From Pseudoalteromonas viridis (GTDB lineage Bacteria; Pseudomonadota; Gammaproteobacteria; Enterobacterales; Alteromonadaceae), in the NCBI RefSeq assembly GCF_017742995.1, contig NZ_CP072425.1, positions 1,302,001 to 1,366,000 of the forward strand: DNA of 64,000 nucleotides, read 5' to 3'. Below the pieces are notes generated by a model, which was not told the DNA's origin, made no database searches, and saw only the letters and a program-made list of their open reading frames with translations. Position 1 is the first letter of the stretch; every line of letters begins with the position of its first letter. Shown piece after piece: positions 14,107-26,428 of the stretch. The translations under genes were made by a program, and so were the position numbers.

Positions 14107-14200
14107 TAGCGGTAATGACGTACCTGTAATGGGGTTGTGGCATTATATTAATAAGATTTTACTGCTACACTATTTGCACAGTAGTTAGCAGGGTAACAAG

Positions 14201-14881
14201 ATGTTGAAGCGTAAAACGCAACGGAGCAGGAAGCACTTAACGCAAATTCCAGCGGGTAGCTTGATCGATATCGAAATCGTCATGCCGGCCAGTCGGAAAC
14301 GCGTCCGTACAGAGTTTATCGGGGTGCTTGAAGATCAATATATTATTTTAAACTATCCCAACCCTAAGCGACTCGGCGCGGCGGCAGATTATGTGAAGAC
14401 TGGTACGGAGATCATCGTCCGGGCCCTGCCTGAAGACAGCAATGGTCAGATCATTGCCTTCAAAGAGAACATTAAAGCCATTAGTAATCACCCCGCGCGG
14501 CTTATTTTTCTGTTTTACCCTCGTGAAGTACAAACCTATCAGCTGCGTGCCCAAACCCGTGTGCCAGCCCTAATCCCGGCTATTTTACAATTACCAGATT
14601 ACAATGAAGTTGGGATCATCAAAGACATATCACTGTCTGGCATGATGTTCGACATCCAAAAAGAGCACCTGCCGGACGACCTGGAATCAGAAAACTGTGA
14701 GGTACTGATTGAAGGTAAAGACGACAACGCATCAGCCATTAAAGGTAAGGTATGTCGTATTATTGAAAGTGCGGAGGGCAATGTGTCTTTGGGGATCCAG
14801 GTGGTGGGCCCGGATACCACCATAAAAGCGGTACTAAAAGACTACCTGATTGATTTGTCTATTTTGTCCGACGAGGAATAA
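14201..14881 (+). CDS. PilZ-domain protein, YcgR-like (c-di-GMP effector)
   Basis: A 226-residue cytoplasmic protein with two beta-barrel halves. Residues about 15-105 look like the N-terminal flagellar-brake (YcgR-N type) domain. Residues about 110-220 form a PilZ domain. The c-di-GMP contact motifs are visible: a loop with RAQTRVPA (RxxxR type) and, 25-30 residues later, DISLSG (D/N-x-S-x-x-G). Proteins of this layout bind c-di-GMP and modulate motility or exopolysaccharide. The target here cannot be read from neighbours, which are trkA (convergent) and an unknown gene upstream. Confidence 0.85.
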   Translation: MLKRKTQRSRKHLTQIPAGSLIDIEIVMPASRKRVRTEFIGVLEDQYIILNYPNPKRLGAAADYVKTGTEIIVRALPEDSNGQIIAFKENIKAISNHPARLIFLFYPREVQTYQLRAQTRVPALIPAILQLPDYNEVGIIKDISLSGMMFDIQKEHLPDDLESENCEVLIEGKDDNASAIKGKVCRIIESAEGNVSLGIQVVGPDTTIKAVLKDYLIDLSILSDEE

Positions 14882-14884
14882 CGC

Positions 14885-14906
14885 GAGCCGACCTAAGGTC
14901 GGCTCA
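14885..14906. terminator. Hairpin between converging PilZ gene and trkA
   Basis: An 8-bp stem GAGCCGAC/GTCGGCTC with a short CTAAG-type loop lies 4 nt after the PilZ gene stop and 14 nt before the trkA stop. There is no clear T tract on either strand, so it may act only as a weak bidirectional terminator or RNA 3' end. Confidence 0.5.
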
Positions 14907-14919
14907 AAGTCTGCGTGTA

Positions 14920-16296
14920 TTAAACAAACAATGCGCTGACCTGGAAGAGCTTTTCAACGATGCCAATATGCTTTTTATCTATCAGGAACATGATGACATG
15001 ATCGCCTGAAAGAATAATGGTGTCATCATGGGCAATTAATACTTCGTCATCCCGCACAATGGCACCTATGGTGGTGCCCGCAGGCAGCTTTATATCCCTT
15101 ATAGCCCGGCCAACCACTTTAGACGTGTTTTCGTCACCATGCGCAACCGCTTCGATGGCTTCTGCTGCACCTTTACGCAATGAGTAAACGTTCACAATAT
15201 CACCGCGTCTTACATGTGTGAGCAATGCAGAGATAGTGGCTTGCTGCGGAGAAATAGCAATGTCAATTTCGCCACCCTGAACCAGGTCGACATAAGCGCC
15301 CCGCTGGATCAGCACCATGGTCTTTTGCGCGCCCATACGTTTGGCCAGCATAGCGGCCATGATATTGGCTTCATCATCATTGGTTACCGCAATAAAGACA
15401 TCAACCTGCTCAATATGCTCTTCAGATAACAGCTCCTGATCAGAGGCGTCACCACAAAAGACCACGGTATTGTCGAGCATTTCAGACAGCGAAGCGGCCC
15501 GGTCGTGGTTGCGTTCAATCAGTTTAACGCTGTGGTTTTTCTCAAGTGAGCGAGCGAGGCCAGCACCGATATTACCACCGCCGGCAATCATTATCTTACG
15601 GTACGAACGTTCCAGCTTTTGTAGCTCATTCATCACCGCGCGAATATGTTTGGTCGCCGCGATGAAGAAAACCTCATCATCAGCCTCTATTACTGTGGTA
15701 CCAAGCGGCTTAATCGCTTTACCCTGACGATAAATGGCCGCCACGCGGGTGTCGACATTGGGAATGTGCTCTTTCAGTGCTGACAACGCGTAGCCAACCA
15801 GCATACCACCATAGTAGGCTTTAACCGCCACCAAAGAGAGCATGCCATCGGCGAATTGCAGTACCTGTAGCGCACCGGGGTAGTCGATCAGGCGACGAAT
15901 ATAACGGGTCACCAGCTGCTCCGGAGCAATATAGTGGTCAACCGGCAGGTCGTCGTTATGAAAGAGCTTTTCCCGATACTTCAGGTATTGCTCAGAGCGG
16001 ATCCGGGCAATTTTGGTGGGCGTATTAAAAATACTGTAGGCCACCTGACAGGCGATCATATTGACCTCGTCCGAGCTGGTCACCGCAATGACCATATCGG
16101 CATCTTCGGCACCGGCTTGCCTGAGCACATCCGGGTGCGCACTGTGCCCGGTCACGCCTTGCAGGTCGTATTTGTCCTGCAGTTCCCTCAGTCGCTCGCC
16201 GTCAATGTCTACCACGGTGATTTCGTTCTGTTCGCCGACCAGGTTTTCGGCCAGTGTGCCGCCGACTTGTCCGGCGCCTAAGATGATGATTTTCAT
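14920..16296 (-). CDS. trkA: Trk potassium transporter peripheral NAD-binding subunit TrkA
   Basis: TrkA is the cytoplasmic gating subunit bound to TrkH; it senses NAD(H)/ATP. The 458 residues equal the E. coli length and show the duplicated layout. RCK/TrkA_N domain 1 has [19 protein letters not shown] (GxGxxG) and the Asp at [10 protein letters not shown] TrkA_C domain follows. Then comes a second TrkA_N ([18 protein letters not shown]) and a second TrkA_C ([20 protein letters not shown]). It is the last gene of the def-fmt-rsmB-trkA operon (17 nt after rsmB), the conserved order in Gammaproteobacteria. Confidence 0.96.
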   Translation of the reverse strand: MKIIILGAGQVGGTLAENLVGEQNEITVVDIDGERLRELQDKYDLQGVTGHSAHPDVLRQAGAEDADMVIAVTSSDEVNMIACQVAYSIFNTPTKIARIRSEQYLKYREKLFHNDDLPVDHYIAPEQLVTRYIRRLIDYPGALQVLQFADGMLSLVAVKAYYGGMLVGYALSALKEHIPNVDTRVAAIYRQGKAIKPLGTTVIEADDEVFFIAATKHIRAVMNELQKLERSYRKIMIAGGGNIGAGLARSLEKNHSVKLIERNHDRAASLSEMLDNTVVFCGDASDQELLSEEHIEQVDVFIAVTNDDEANIMAAMLAKRMGAQKTMVLIQRGAYVDLVQGGEIDIAISPQQATISALLTHVRRGDIVNVYSLRKGAAEAIEAVAHGDENTSKVVGRAIRDIKLPAGTTIGAIVRDDEVLIAHDDTIILSGDHVIMFLIDKKHIGIVEKLFQVSALFV

Positions 16297-16313
16297 AAGC
16301 TAGTTTAGCGCTA

Positions 16314-17597
16314 TTATTGTTTTTTCAGCCGTGCATAATAAAAGCCATCGGTATGGCCTGGCAGCAATTGCAATCCGGGTTTATCCGGCGTGTCCTGTGC
16401 GTGCAGCGGGGTGAGCTGAGCATCCGCGGTACGTGCTAAAAACGCCGTTACTTGCTCGGTATTTTCCTGAGGCAGCACAGAGCAGGTTGCGTATACTAAC
16501 GTGCCGCCTGGCTTGAGCAGTGGCCAGATGGCATCCAAAATACTGGCCTGTAAGGCCGCCAGTTCATCGATGTCGGTGGCACGACGCAACCACTTGATGT
16601 CCGGGTGGCGACGGATAACGCCAGTTGCTGAGCAGGGCACATCTAATAAAATGCGATCAAACTGTTCGCCCTGCCACCAGGTATCCGGTGTTGCAGCATT
16701 CGCTTCAAGGCACTGGGCGCTGAGGTGCAGGCGTTTAAGGTTTTCGTCGACGCGCTTGAGGCGCTCACCATCGGCATCCAAAGCAATCACATTGGCGTCG
16801 GCCAGTTCCAGAATATGGCAGGTTTTACCTCCGGGGGCGGCACAGGCATCCAGAATATGCTCGCTATCCTGTGGGTCCAGTAAACGGGCAGCCATTTGCG
16901 CTGCGGCATCCTGCACTGAGCTGGCACCCTGAGCAAAGTCTGGTAGCTGCTGTACATCCACAGGTTTGGTCAGCAAAATGCCATCCACAAAGTCCGGGTC
17001 CAGCGTATGTGCAATGCCTTCACCATCGAGGCGCGCGGCATAGTCTGCGGTGCTCGACTGGCGCTGGTTTACACGTAACCACATAGGTGCTTGCTGCTGG
17101 TTGTCATGCAATATATCTTGCCATTGCTGTGGGTAAGCCGCCTGTAGCTTTTTGATAAACCAGCCCGGATGGTTGTATTTGCATACTGGGATGGCATCGG
17201 CGCTGGCTTCCAGTGTGTCCTGAGCGCGCTGAAAGTTACGTAATACCGCGTTGATCAGCCCCTTAAGTCCGGGTGCCTGAAGCTTATTGGCTGCATTCAC
17301 GGTTTCGGCGACGGCTGCATGAGCAGGCACGCGCATGTGTTGCAGCTGATAAATACCCACATACAACAAAAATTGAAAGACCCGGTTCTTACCTTTAAGT
17401 GGTTGCTCCAGCAGTTGCTGACAATAGTGCTCCAGGCTTGGCAGGTAGCGCAAAACGCCATAGCAGATCTGCTGTAACAGAGCGCGGTCTTTTACTGGTA
17501 ACTGACGGCTGGCATAGGGCAATTGGGTAGTCAGTGACTGGCCTTTATCAACAACCTGAAACAGGGTTTGCGCGGCAAGCGCGCGTACATTGGTCAT
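16314..17597 (-). CDS. rsmB: 16S rRNA m5C967 methyltransferase RsmB
   Basis: RsmB (Fmu/Sun) methylates C967 of 16S rRNA using SAM. The 427-residue product has the NusB-like N-terminal RNA-binding domain (about 1-140) and a Rossmann methyltransferase domain with the SAM loop [18 protein letters not shown]. Two catalytic cysteines are visible: [18 protein letters not shown] and [16 protein letters not shown]. The ATG overlaps the fmt stop (ATGA), so translation is coupled to fmt. Confidence 0.96.
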   Translation of the reverse strand: MTNVRALAAQTLFQVVDKGQSLTTQLPYASRQLPVKDRALLQQICYGVLRYLPSLEHYCQQLLEQPLKGKNRVFQFLLYVGIYQLQHMRVPAHAAVAETVNAANKLQAPGLKGLINAVLRNFQRAQDTLEASADAIPVCKYNHPGWFIKKLQAAYPQQWQDILHDNQQQAPMWLRVNQRQSSTADYAARLDGEGIAHTLDPDFVDGILLTKPVDVQQLPDFAQGASSVQDAAAQMAARLLDPQDSEHILDACAAPGGKTCHILELADANVIALDADGERLKRVDENLKRLHLSAQCLEANAATPDTWWQGEQFDRILLDVPCSATGVIRRHPDIKWLRRATDIDELAALQASILDAIWPLLKPGGTLVYATCSVLPQENTEQVTAFLARTADAQLTPLHAQDTPDKPGLQLLPGHTDGFYYARLKKQ

Positions 17598-18541
17598 CAG
17601 GCACCCACCTGGCTACCTGGGGTTACCCAGTCGCTGCGACCATTTAAAAAGTCTTGTGCTGACATGGGCTTTTTACCTTGCGGTTGAAGTTGTGTGATAG
17701 TCAGTGCTTGCTCACCGCAAGCAATGGTGATGCCGGCTTTATCGGCACTGAGCACCTGTCCGGGCGTGCCTTGCTGTGCAACCACGCTTGCCTGCCAGAC
17801 TTTAACGGTTTGGCCTTGCATCTGGGTGTAGCAGACCGGCCAGGGATTGAAGGCACGGATGTTACGCTCGATTTGTGCTGCGTCCATTGTCCAGTCTATG
17901 TTGGCTTCTTCTTTAGAAAGCTTTTTGGCGTAATTTGCCTGCGCATCATCCTGCGGCTCGGCACTGAGCTTGTCTTCAGCCAGTTTGTCCAGAGTCTCCA
18001 CTAATGCATCGGGTCCCAGCTCGGCCAGTTTGTTATACAGGCTGGCGCTGGTTTCGTCTTGGTCAATTGGACAAGTTGCAATGTGCAGCATGTCGCCGGT
18101 ATCCAGGCCTTCATCCATTTGCATAATGGTGACGCCTGTCTCTTTATCGCCAGCCCAGATAGCACGCTGGATTGGCGCCGCACCACGCCAGCGTGGCAAG
18201 ATTGAACCGTGAACGTTGAGACAGCCAAGTCTTGGCGTATCTAAAATGGCTTTTGGTAATAACAGGCCATAAGCCACCACAACCATTACGTCGGCTTCCA
18301 GCGCAGCAAGATCCGCCTGTGCATCGTCAGACTTGAGAGACTGAGGCTGATAGACCGGCAGGTTATGTTCCAGTGCCAGAGTTTTTACTTCGCTGGCTTT
18401 GAGTTTTTTACCGCGGCCGGCAGGGCGGTCGGGCTGGCTGTATACAGCGACAACGTCATGGTGTGATGCGATCAGCGCTGCCAAGTGCTTGGCAGCAAAA
18501 TCCGGGGTGCCCGCAAAGACAATACGCAGAGATTTGCTCAC
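17597..18541 (-). CDS. fmt: Methionyl-tRNA formyltransferase
   Basis: Formylates Met-tRNAfMet from 10-formyl-THF for initiation. The 314 residues (315 in E. coli) comprise an N-terminal formyltransferase domain and a C-terminal tRNA-binding OB-like domain. Seen motifs: [16 protein letters not shown] at the start, the catalytic Asn/His in [20 protein letters not shown] (the SLLP-type loop is SILP here), and [11 protein letters not shown] with the catalytic Asp. It lies in the operon between def (45 nt upstream) and rsmB (overlapping). Deformylase and formylase are thus made together. Confidence 0.97.
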   Translation of the reverse strand: MSKSLRIVFAGTPDFAAKHLAALIASHHDVVAVYSQPDRPAGRGKKLKASEVKTLALEHNLPVYQPQSLKSDDAQADLAALEADVMVVVAYGLLLPKAILDTPRLGCLNVHGSILPRWRGAAPIQRAIWAGDKETGVTIMQMDEGLDTGDMLHIATCPIDQDETSASLYNKLAELGPDALVETLDKLAEDKLSAEPQDDAQANYAKKLSKEEANIDWTMDAAQIERNIRAFNPWPVCYTQMQGQTVKVWQASVVAQQGTPGQVLSADKAGITIACGEQALTITQLQPQGKKPMSAQDFLNGRSDWVTPGSQVGA

Positions 18542-18586
18542 TTAAGATCCCAGTTAGGTAGTAATTAATAGTCGGTAACGACACGC

Positions 18587-19096
18587 TTAAGCGCGTGCCG
18601 CCAGTTTGGCTTCTTTTTCGATTTTTTTACGGATCCGCTGACGCTTCAGCGGCGACAAGTAATCGATGAACAACTTGCCTTGCAGGTGGTCGAGTTCGTG
18701 CTGTACGCACACAGCTAACAAACCATCAGCGTCAAACTCGTAGCTTTCGCCGTGCTCGTTAAGTGCTTTAACGGTGACGGTTTCTGCACGATCCACTTTG
18801 GCGTAGGAATAAGGCACAGACAGACAGCCTTCCTCACTGATGGTAGAGCCATCTTTTGCGATGATTTCAGGGTTGATCAACACGCGCGGTTCGTCACGTT
18901 CTTCTGAGACATCGATCACTACAATGCGCTGGTGAATATCTACCTGCGTGGCGGCAAGGCCAATACCATTTTCTTCATACATGGTTTCCAGCATGTCCGC
19001 GACAATCTGGCGGATCTCGTCATTTACTTCGGCAACTGGTTTTGCAACCGTGCGCAAACGCTCATCTGGAAAACTCAGTACTGCTAACTTAGCCAT
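18587..19096 (-). CDS. def: Peptide deformylase
   Basis: Removes the N-formyl group from nascent proteins using a divalent metal, usually Fe2+. The 169 residues equal E. coli Def. All three motifs are visible: [17 protein letters not shown] with the Cys ligand, and QHELDHLQG with two His ligands and the catalytic Glu. First gene of the def-fmt-rsmB-trkA operon; its promoter must lie in the 116-bp divergent gap before the LysM gene at 19213. Confidence 0.97.
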   Translation of the reverse strand: MAKLAVLSFPDERLRTVAKPVAEVNDEIRQIVADMLETMYEENGIGLAATQVDIHQRIVVIDVSEERDEPRVLINPEIIAKDGSTISEEGCLSVPYSYAKVDRAETVTVKALNEHGESYEFDADGLLAVCVQHELDHLQGKLFIDYLSPLKRQRIRKKIEKEAKLAARA

Positions 19097-19212
19097 AGAT
19101 ACCTTTTACACTTGAATTAAATGGGGTAATGTATGCTCTTATTTTAGCCATTCACGTTCCCCTTTAACAGGTTTTGGTGGATAATATCGAAAAATAACTC
19201 AAGGAAGCCTGC

Positions 19213-20334
19213 ATGAAATCTCATATTGCCGCCCTTTTGCTGGCAACGAGTGCTGTTTTTCCTGCCCTAGCACAAACGCTGGCGGTTAAAACCAGTGCGC
19301 CCGAGCGTTATGTTGTTAAAAAAGGGGATACCCTTTGGGATATTTCCAGCCTGTACCTGAACAGCCCCTGGAAGTGGCCCGCTTTGTGGCAATGGAACCC
19401 CCAGATCAACAATCCGCATCTGATCTATCCGGGAGACGTATTATCGCTGCATTATGATAGCGAGGGAAATCCGCGCCTAAGTTTGGCGAAAGGGGTACGT
19501 CGGCTTTCCCCTCAGGTCCGTGTTGTCAGTGATAAAAACCAGGCCATTCCGACTTTGCCTTTGGCGGTGATGGAACCCTTTATGCGCTTTGAGCAGGCGA
19601 TGGGGGAATCGGATTTTGACCAGCTGCCTATGGTGCTGGGCTCAAACTTCAATTACAAAATGAATGTCGAGGGGCACCTTTTGTATGTCAAAGGGGATCT
19701 GCCGCGTGGTGCTAACTATGGCATTTATCGTAAGGGAGATGCCTACCGGGATCCTGATAATGGCGCGATATTAGCCTATGAGTCTGTTCTGGTCGGAACC
19801 GGCCGGGTGGTTAGAACCGGCAATATTGAAGCTGGTGAACCGAGCACGGTGAAGATTGAATCGGTTCGCCGTGAAGTGAAACCCAGTGACGTGCTAATGC
19901 CCATCTCCAGCGGGCAAAGTTATTCGGCTAACTTCAAAATGACCCAGCCGGTGCAGGCCATTTCAGGCAACATCATTGCGAGCAGTAATAAGTTGCGTGA
20001 GTTCAGTACCATGGCGGTTGTGGTTATCGACTTAGGTCGTAAAGATGACCTGCAAGAAGGGAATGTACTTGCAATCCATCGCCAGTCTCCTACAGTGATT
20101 GAAAAGGAGTCGGGTCCGAGTTATATCGAAGATGCCAGCAGCCTGGACAAAGTGATCACGCAAGTGAGCGAATGGTTTGGTGAAGAGAACGACGAAGACA
20201 GCGTCGTCTGGCATATGCCAAAAGAACAGGTCGGTGAGCTGATGCTGTTCAAAGTGTATGACAACATCAGTTATGCCATGGTGACCAAAACACGTCAGCC
20301 CGTCAGAGTGGGGGATTCTGTCAGCAGTCGTTAA
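19213..20334 (+). CDS. LysM-domain exported protein
   Basis: A 373-residue protein with a signal peptide (about residues 1-20, ending ALAQT) and one LysM module at about residues 32-80 (YVVKKGDTLWDISSLYLNSP, then NPHLIYPGDVLSL). It therefore probably sits in the periplasm or outer envelope bound to peptidoglycan. The remaining 290 residues are beta-rich and of unknown role. Homologues with this layout are commonly found beside dprA and divergent from def in Gammaproteobacteria; the function of the C-terminal part is not established. An AAGGA ribosome site precedes the ATG. Confidence 0.88.
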   Translation: MKSHIAALLLATSAVFPALAQTLAVKTSAPERYVVKKGDTLWDISSLYLNSPWKWPALWQWNPQINNPHLIYPGDVLSLHYDSEGNPRLSLAKGVRRLSPQVRVVSDKNQAIPTLPLAVMEPFMRFEQAMGESDFDQLPMVLGSNFNYKMNVEGHLLYVKGDLPRGANYGIYRKGDAYRDPDNGAILAYESVLVGTGRVVRTGNIEAGEPSTVKIESVRREVKPSDVLMPISSGQSYSANFKMTQPVQAISGNIIASSNKLREFSTMAVVVIDLGRKDDLQEGNVLAIHRQSPTVIEKESGPSYIEDASSLDKVITQVSEWFGEENDEDSVVWHMPKEQVGELMLFKVYDNISYAMVTKTRQPVRVGDSVSSR

Positions 20335-20400
20335 TCTCGCATTGCCTTAGTATGACTTCATGGTTTTAGCACAGGAGTGCACTTTGCTCAGGGAGGGCGC

Positions 20401-21480
20401 ATGGCAACACTGGATTTACGACACAGTCTGGCACTGAGGATATGTCCCGGGCTGGGTAGCAATACACTGGAGCGGGCTATTCAGCACATCACGCCCGCCG
20501 AACTCTTCACCGTTTCACCACCCAGATTGCGTGAATTGGGGCTGTCTCAGGATGCAATCCACTACCTGCAAGCGCCAGACTGGCACTTAATCGATACCCT
20601 GATCCAGCGGTGCATCGCACAGCACATTCAGCTGGTAGGCTACTTTGATGCCGCTTACCCGCCATTATTAAAACAGATCAGTAGTGCCCCCTTGATGCTC
20701 TTTTGCAAAGGGCGATTGTCTTTATTATCTCAACCGCAGATTGCCATTGTGGGCAGTCGTAATGCAACAGCCACCGGGCTGGAGATTGCCAGGGAGTTTG
20801 GTCGGTCGCTCAGTGGGGCGGGCATGACGGTGACTTCCGGGCTGGCCAGAGGCGTGGATGGCGCAGCCCATCAGGGCGCACTGAGCCAGGGGGGCGCTAC
20901 CCTGGCTGTACTGGGGACCGGGGTCGATGTGGTCTATCCGCGCCGTCACAATACCTTGTATCAGCAGGTCGCCGAGCAGGGGTTACTGGTGAGCGAATTT
21001 TTACCGGGCAGCCAACCTAAAGCCGAACACTTTCCGCGTCGCAATCGGATTATTTCAGGCCTCTCGTTGGGGGTGCTGGTGGTTGAAGCCGAAATAAAAA
21101 GTGGGTCATTGATCACCGCACGTTACGCCCTGGAGCAAAACAAAGAGGTGTTTGCTGTACCCGGTTCAATTCGTAATCCCTTGTCTCAGGGGTGCCATTA
21201 TTTGCTCAAAGATGGTGCAAAATTAACAGAGCGGATAGAGGATATTCTCGAAGAGGTAAGATTTTTCTCCGAAAACGGTCTATATATAGTAGAAAGTGAC
21301 CAAAAACAGGAGCACTGCCCCGTATTGCAGCATCTCGGCTTTGAGGTAACCAGTGTAGATACCTTATCGCAGAGGACCCAGTGGCCAGTAGAGAAGGTGC
21401 TTGCCAGACTACTGGACCTTGAGCTTGAAGACAAAGTAGAACGCGTACTAGACGGCTACATCAAATTAGCGAGGGGTTAA
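20401..21480 (+). CDS. dprA: DNA-processing protein DprA (Smf)
   Basis: DprA binds incoming single-stranded DNA in natural transformation and loads RecA. The ATG at 20401 (359 residues) is chosen because GGAGGG lies just before it and [18 protein letters not shown] is a plausible N-terminus; a GTG at 20377 is also in frame. The N-terminal helical domain is followed by the Rossmann core with [35 protein letters not shown] and [11 protein letters not shown]. The C-terminal winged-helix (DML1-like) domain follows. The stop is 2 nt before smg. Confidence 0.95.
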   Translation: MATLDLRHSLALRICPGLGSNTLERAIQHITPAELFTVSPPRLRELGLSQDAIHYLQAPDWHLIDTLIQRCIAQHIQLVGYFDAAYPPLLKQISSAPLMLFCKGRLSLLSQPQIAIVGSRNATATGLEIAREFGRSLSGAGMTVTSGLARGVDGAAHQGALSQGGATLAVLGTGVDVVYPRRHNTLYQQVAEQGLLVSEFLPGSQPKAEHFPRRNRIISGLSLGVLVVEAEIKSGSLITARYALEQNKEVFAVPGSIRNPLSQGCHYLLKDGAKLTERIEDILEEVRFFSENGLYIVESDQKQEHCPVLQHLGFEVTSVDTLSQRTQWPVEKVLARLLDLELEDKVERVLDGYIKLARG

Positions 21481-21482
21481 TT

Positions 21483-21956
21483 ATGTTTGATATCCTAATG
21501 TATTTATTCGAAAACTATATTCACAGCGAAGCGGATATCTTCGTCGAACAAAACGAACTCACTGATGAACTGGTCGGGGCCGGTTTCAATCAAGACGAGA
21601 TTTACAAAGCACTGGACTGGCTGGAGCAATTGGCCGATTTACAGCAGTCTGATGAAATTCCTTATTTAAACGCCCGCCCGGATAGCGCGATCCGGATCTA
21701 CACTGAGCAAGAATGTGCCATGCTGGACATCGAATGTCGGGGCTTTTTGATGTTTGTTGAGCAAATAGGTGTGATAGATTGCACTACCCGTGAAATGGTC
21801 ATAGACCGCTTATGTGCACTGGATAAACCAGCTATTTGCCTGGACGATTTAAAATGGGTGATCCTGATGGTGCTATTCAATGTTCCAGGTAAAGAACATG
21901 CCTATGCCCAGATGGAGGATCTGATCTTCGAAGAGCCCACAGGTCCGCTGCATTAA
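21483..21956 (+). CDS. smg: Smg family protein (DUF494)
   Basis: A 157-residue cytoplasmic protein equal in length to E. coli Smg. It starts [19 protein letters not shown], ends with the [20 protein letters not shown] segment, and contains many Asp/Glu residues. The function is not known. Its position 2 nt after dprA and before the zinc-finger/tsaC genes is the conserved gammaproteobacterial order. Probably an operon dprA-smg. Confidence 0.93.
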   Translation: MFDILMYLFENYIHSEADIFVEQNELTDELVGAGFNQDEIYKALDWLEQLADLQQSDEIPYLNARPDSAIRIYTEQECAMLDIECRGFLMFVEQIGVIDCTTREMVIDRLCALDKPAICLDDLKWVILMVLFNVPGKEHAYAQMEDLIFEEPTGPLH

Positions 21957-22095
21957 CCCCTTACATTCACTGAGGGGCACGGTTTTGTTAGGTCAGGCGA
22001 ATTGCCTGGCTGACGCTTCTTTGTTCCTTATATCTCTTTCCCTTGATACTATTACGAACGCACTGCCATTGAGGTGAAGTAGACGGGGACTTGTT

Positions 22096-22661
22096 ATGAG
22101 TAAAATAGATCATTCGTTGTTTAATGCAGACCAGCATGCCCTGGAGCGGGAGTATGAGGTCTGCCCTGAGTGTGGCTCTGAACTGGTGATCAAGCACAGT
22201 AAGTCGGGTCCTTTCCTTGGCTGCGCCAGTTATCCCGCGTGCGATTACATCCGCGCCATCGCGCATCATGATAACCATGATATTAAGGTGCTGGAAGACA
22301 GTGCCTGTCCTTTGTGTAGCGAGCCGCTGGTTGTACGCAATGGCCGCTATGGGATGTTTATCGGGTGTACTGGCTATCCTCAGTGTCACTATATTGCCCA
22401 CGATGATGAACCCGAAGAAACGCCGGGCCCGTCCTGTCCCAAGTGCCAAAAAGGCACCTTGCACAAGCGCAAGAATAAGTATGGCAAGTTTTTTTATGCC
22501 TGCGATGCATACCCACAGTGCAAGTACAGTGTGAATCACCCGCCGGTTGCACACCCTTGCGAGGCTTGTGGTTGGCCCGTCATGGTGCAAAAACACCGGG
22601 GTGGAAAAGCTGTGCTACAATGCCCGCAGAAAGTTTGTCAGCATACAATTGAGGAGCCTCA

Positions 22662-22665
<4 letters not shown>
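22096..22665 (+). CDS. Topoisomerase-type zinc-finger protein (YrdD-like)
   Basis: A 189-residue protein made almost only of C4 zinc-finger modules like the C-terminal tail of topoisomerase I. Units begin CPECGSELVIKHSKSGPFLG, then CPLCSEPLVVRNGRYGMFIG, then CPKCQKGTLHKRKNKYGKFF. A fourth, less complete one is CEACGWPVMVQKHRGGKAVL. A role in DNA or RNA binding is inferred. There is no catalytic domain. The E. coli yrdD product is a similar stand-alone protein at the same locus. The TGA stop overlaps the GTG start of tsaC (GTGA), so the two are coupled. Confidence 0.9.
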
Positions 22666-24171
<1,506 letters not shown>

Positions 24172-24185
24172 CTCGATCACGTAAT

Positions 24186-24212
24186 AAAAAAGGCGCCTGT
24201 GGCGCCTTTTTT
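24186..24212. terminator. Bidirectional terminator between hemF and the chemoreceptor gene
   Basis: A 6-bp GGCGCC/GGCGCC stem with a TGT loop is flanked by five or more A on the left and six T on the right, so it works on both strands for the converging hemF and chemoreceptor genes. Confidence 0.88.
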
Positions 24213-24226
24213 GTATCAGGGGAGTG

Positions 24227-25834
24227 TTACTCCAATCGAAAACTACGCACCTGCTCATCCAAAGAGCGGGCCAGGTCGAGGAGGTTTTCACTGATCTGTT
24301 TGCTGCCATGAGCATCAATCAGAGATTGCTCAGCGTTGTCTCGGATGGCCACCACACTTTGATTGATCTCCTCGGCGGCCAGGTTCTGCTGCTCCGTTGC
24401 ATCGGCAATTTGCACATTCAGTGCATTGATCTCATGCATCTGATTCGAGATATCTTTGAGTGCCTGTGCCACCTGCTTAACCTGCATGGCGCGGTCATCT
24501 GCTTCCTCACAAGACGCGCTCATTGCACTGACCGTTTGCGCGGCTTCGTTTTGTAGCTTGTCTATGGTGCGTTTGATTTCGTCGGTTGAATCATGCGTTC
24601 GGGTGGCCAGGGTACGCACTTCGTCGGCAACTACCGCAAACCCTCGGCCTGCTTCACCGGCGCGAGCCGCTTCGATGGCGGCATTCAGTGCCAGTAAGTT
24701 TGTTTGTTCGGCAATGCTGCTGATCACTTCCAGTACTTTACCGACTTCCAGGGTTTGTGTCTGAAGCTGGCTAACCTGTTCTGCCGCCTGGCGCACATCG
24801 CGTGCCAGCTGGTTAATACTTTGCTCTGTACGTTCTGCCACAGCCATGCTTTGCTCGGCAAGGTGGTTACTGCTGTCAGATTTTTCAGAGGCAAAGTGGG
24901 TGGTGTTTTTCACTTCACTGGATGAGCTTTCCAGCTCATTGATAGCAGCAGCGACTGAATCCGTGCCTTGCTTTTGCTCCTGAATAGCCCGCTCTGTCGT
25001 ATCCGCGGCGTTGTAGATCTGCTCGGCAGACTGGATCAGCACATGCGATGAGGACGATACCTGAGCAATGTTGTCTTTAAATGACGCCATCATTTTATTA
25101 AAGTTGATGGCCAGCCGACCCAGTTCATCATCTATGGTATCGTCGATACGTAGCGACAGATCTTTGTTCTGGGTTGCCAGGCGCATTGTACGGCCCAGCG
25201 TTTTCAGGCGCACAATAAAGAGCTTGCGAAAAAGAATACCAAGAATGACAAACGTCGTGGCAAAAATACCCGTCAGTAAGCCTGTGCTCAGCCAGGTGTT
25301 GCTGTGCACCGTGTCATCAATATCTTTAAGAGAGTAACTGATCCGCACAGCCCCAAGCACGTCGCCTTCTTGTGCCTGATGGCAACCCAGGCAGTTAGTC
25401 CCTTTATAGTCTTCTTTTGCGACCATCGGCTTGAGGTAGGTCATGATACGCTTGCCATCACGCTGTTCAATGACCAGGGTTTCCTGACCTCGTAATGCAG
25501 CCCGCTCGACCTCGCTGGTGGGTTGCTGATTGGGGTTGCCCATGCCATACAGCTTATTGATTTTGTCACCACGAATAATATGTGCGTCTTCAATGTTATC
25601 GTGATTACGCATTTTGTCGCTGAGGATCTCGCGATTGGCCATTGTGCCGGTGAGCATCATGGTGTTGATAGAATCGAAATAATTGTCTGCCAACAAGCGA
25701 ATATTGGTCTCGACGGTCTCTTCGGCCAGTTGTTTTTGCTGACTGGAGTTACTTAAAATACTGGCGATCAGCACCAGTATGCCGGTAATGGCAAGTAACG
25801 CATAAATTTTATGTTGAATGGATTTCACACGCAT
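24227..25834 (-). CDS. Methyl-accepting chemotaxis protein with a CxxCH (haem c) periplasmic sensor
   Basis: A 535-residue transmembrane chemoreceptor. TM1 is about residues 9-27 and TM2 about 183-203. Between them lies a periplasmic sensor of about 150 residues that carries NCLGCHQ (Cys148, Cys151, His152), a c-type haem attachment motif near the end of the sensor. HAMP follows (about 205-260). The signalling domain contains the hairpin tip [20 protein letters not shown] and [15 protein letters not shown]. The sensor resembles the haem-binding Tll0287/DUF3365-type domain in layout. A redox, O2 or NO sensing role is an inference. It sits beside hemF and a truncated globin, but they are not co-directional in a simple operon (globin is also on the minus strand, 103 nt upstream). 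Confidence 0.9.
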   Translation of the reverse strand: MRVKSIQHKIYALLAITGILVLIASILSNSSQQKQLAEETVETNIRLLADNYFDSINTMMLTGTMANREILSDKMRNHDNIEDAHIIRGDKINKLYGMGNPNQQPTSEVERAALRGQETLVIEQRDGKRIMTYLKPMVAKEDYKGTNCLGCHQAQEGDVLGAVRISYSLKDIDDTVHSNTWLSTGLLTGIFATTFVILGILFRKLFIVRLKTLGRTMRLATQNKDLSLRIDDTIDDELGRLAINFNKMMASFKDNIAQVSSSSHVLIQSAEQIYNAADTTERAIQEQKQGTDSVAAAINELESSSSEVKNTTHFASEKSDSSNHLAEQSMAVAERTEQSINQLARDVRQAAEQVSQLQTQTLEVGKVLEVISSIAEQTNLLALNAAIEAARAGEAGRGFAVVADEVRTLATRTHDSTDEIKRTIDKLQNEAAQTVSAMSASCEEADDRAMQVKQVAQALKDISNQMHEINALNVQIADATEQQNLAAEEINQSVVAIRDNAEQSLIDAHGSKQISENLLDLARSLDEQVRSFRLE

Positions 25835-25937
25835 CGCACCTTAAAAAAGCAGAGCCGTTATTATGCGTGTTTAGTAACCAGAGCAGTTTGACTTAGCGCA
25901 AAAAATTATTGCGCTAATTTAATATAAAATTAATACT

Positions 25938-26399
25938 TTAGTCGTGATTTATCATGTGTGTGGCTAATTGAGCCAGCGATTTTCGCAATCCTTCTCGTAA
26001 CAAAGGGTTGTCGACTTCCTGGTCAAGGGCTTTATCCATGCAGTACATCCACTGGTCGCGCAGATCTTTATTTATCGTAAATGGCATATGGCGCATTCTG
26101 AGCCTGGGGTGGCCATATTGTTCTGCAAACAAGTCCGGACCGCCCAGCCAGCCGGACAGAAACTCGAAAAATACCTGACGGATGCGATCCAGTGGTAACG
26201 GGTGCATGTCGTATAAAGGCTTAGCGTAGGGGTCACTTTCCATAATGTCATAGAAGCGGTTGGCCAGCGCTCGGGTGCCAGCTTCGCCACCGATGATCTC
26301 ATAAGGTGTTTTCTCGGGCGTCGGAGCCTGATGTGTTGCATCTGAGGATGGATTGTCACTTGCATCTTGATTAAAGATGCGTTTAATTAACTGCTTCAT
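25938..26399 (-). CDS. Group II truncated haemoglobin
   Basis: A 153-residue protein with a 30-residue polar N-terminal extension followed by a group II (trHbO-type) 2-on-2 globin. Seen: [20 protein letters not shown] (helices A/B, Tyr at B10), [13 protein letters not shown] with the proximal F8 His, and WMYCMDKAL with the conserved Trp G8. Known members bind O2 and CO and detoxify NO or peroxide. It is on the same strand as the chemoreceptor gene and upstream of it, so co-transcription is possible. The gap to divergent aroE is only 29 nt, so any promoter must extend into coding sequence. Confidence 0.92.
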   Translation of the reverse strand: MKQLIKRIFNQDASDNPSSDATHQAPTPEKTPYEIIGGEAGTRALANRFYDIMESDPYAKPLYDMHPLPLDRIRQVFFEFLSGWLGGPDLFAEQYGHPRLRMRHMPFTINKDLRDQWMYCMDKALDQEVDNPLLREGLRKSLAQLATHMINHD

Positions 26400-26428
26400 A
26401 TAACATCACTATATTGTTAGGCCGTTCA

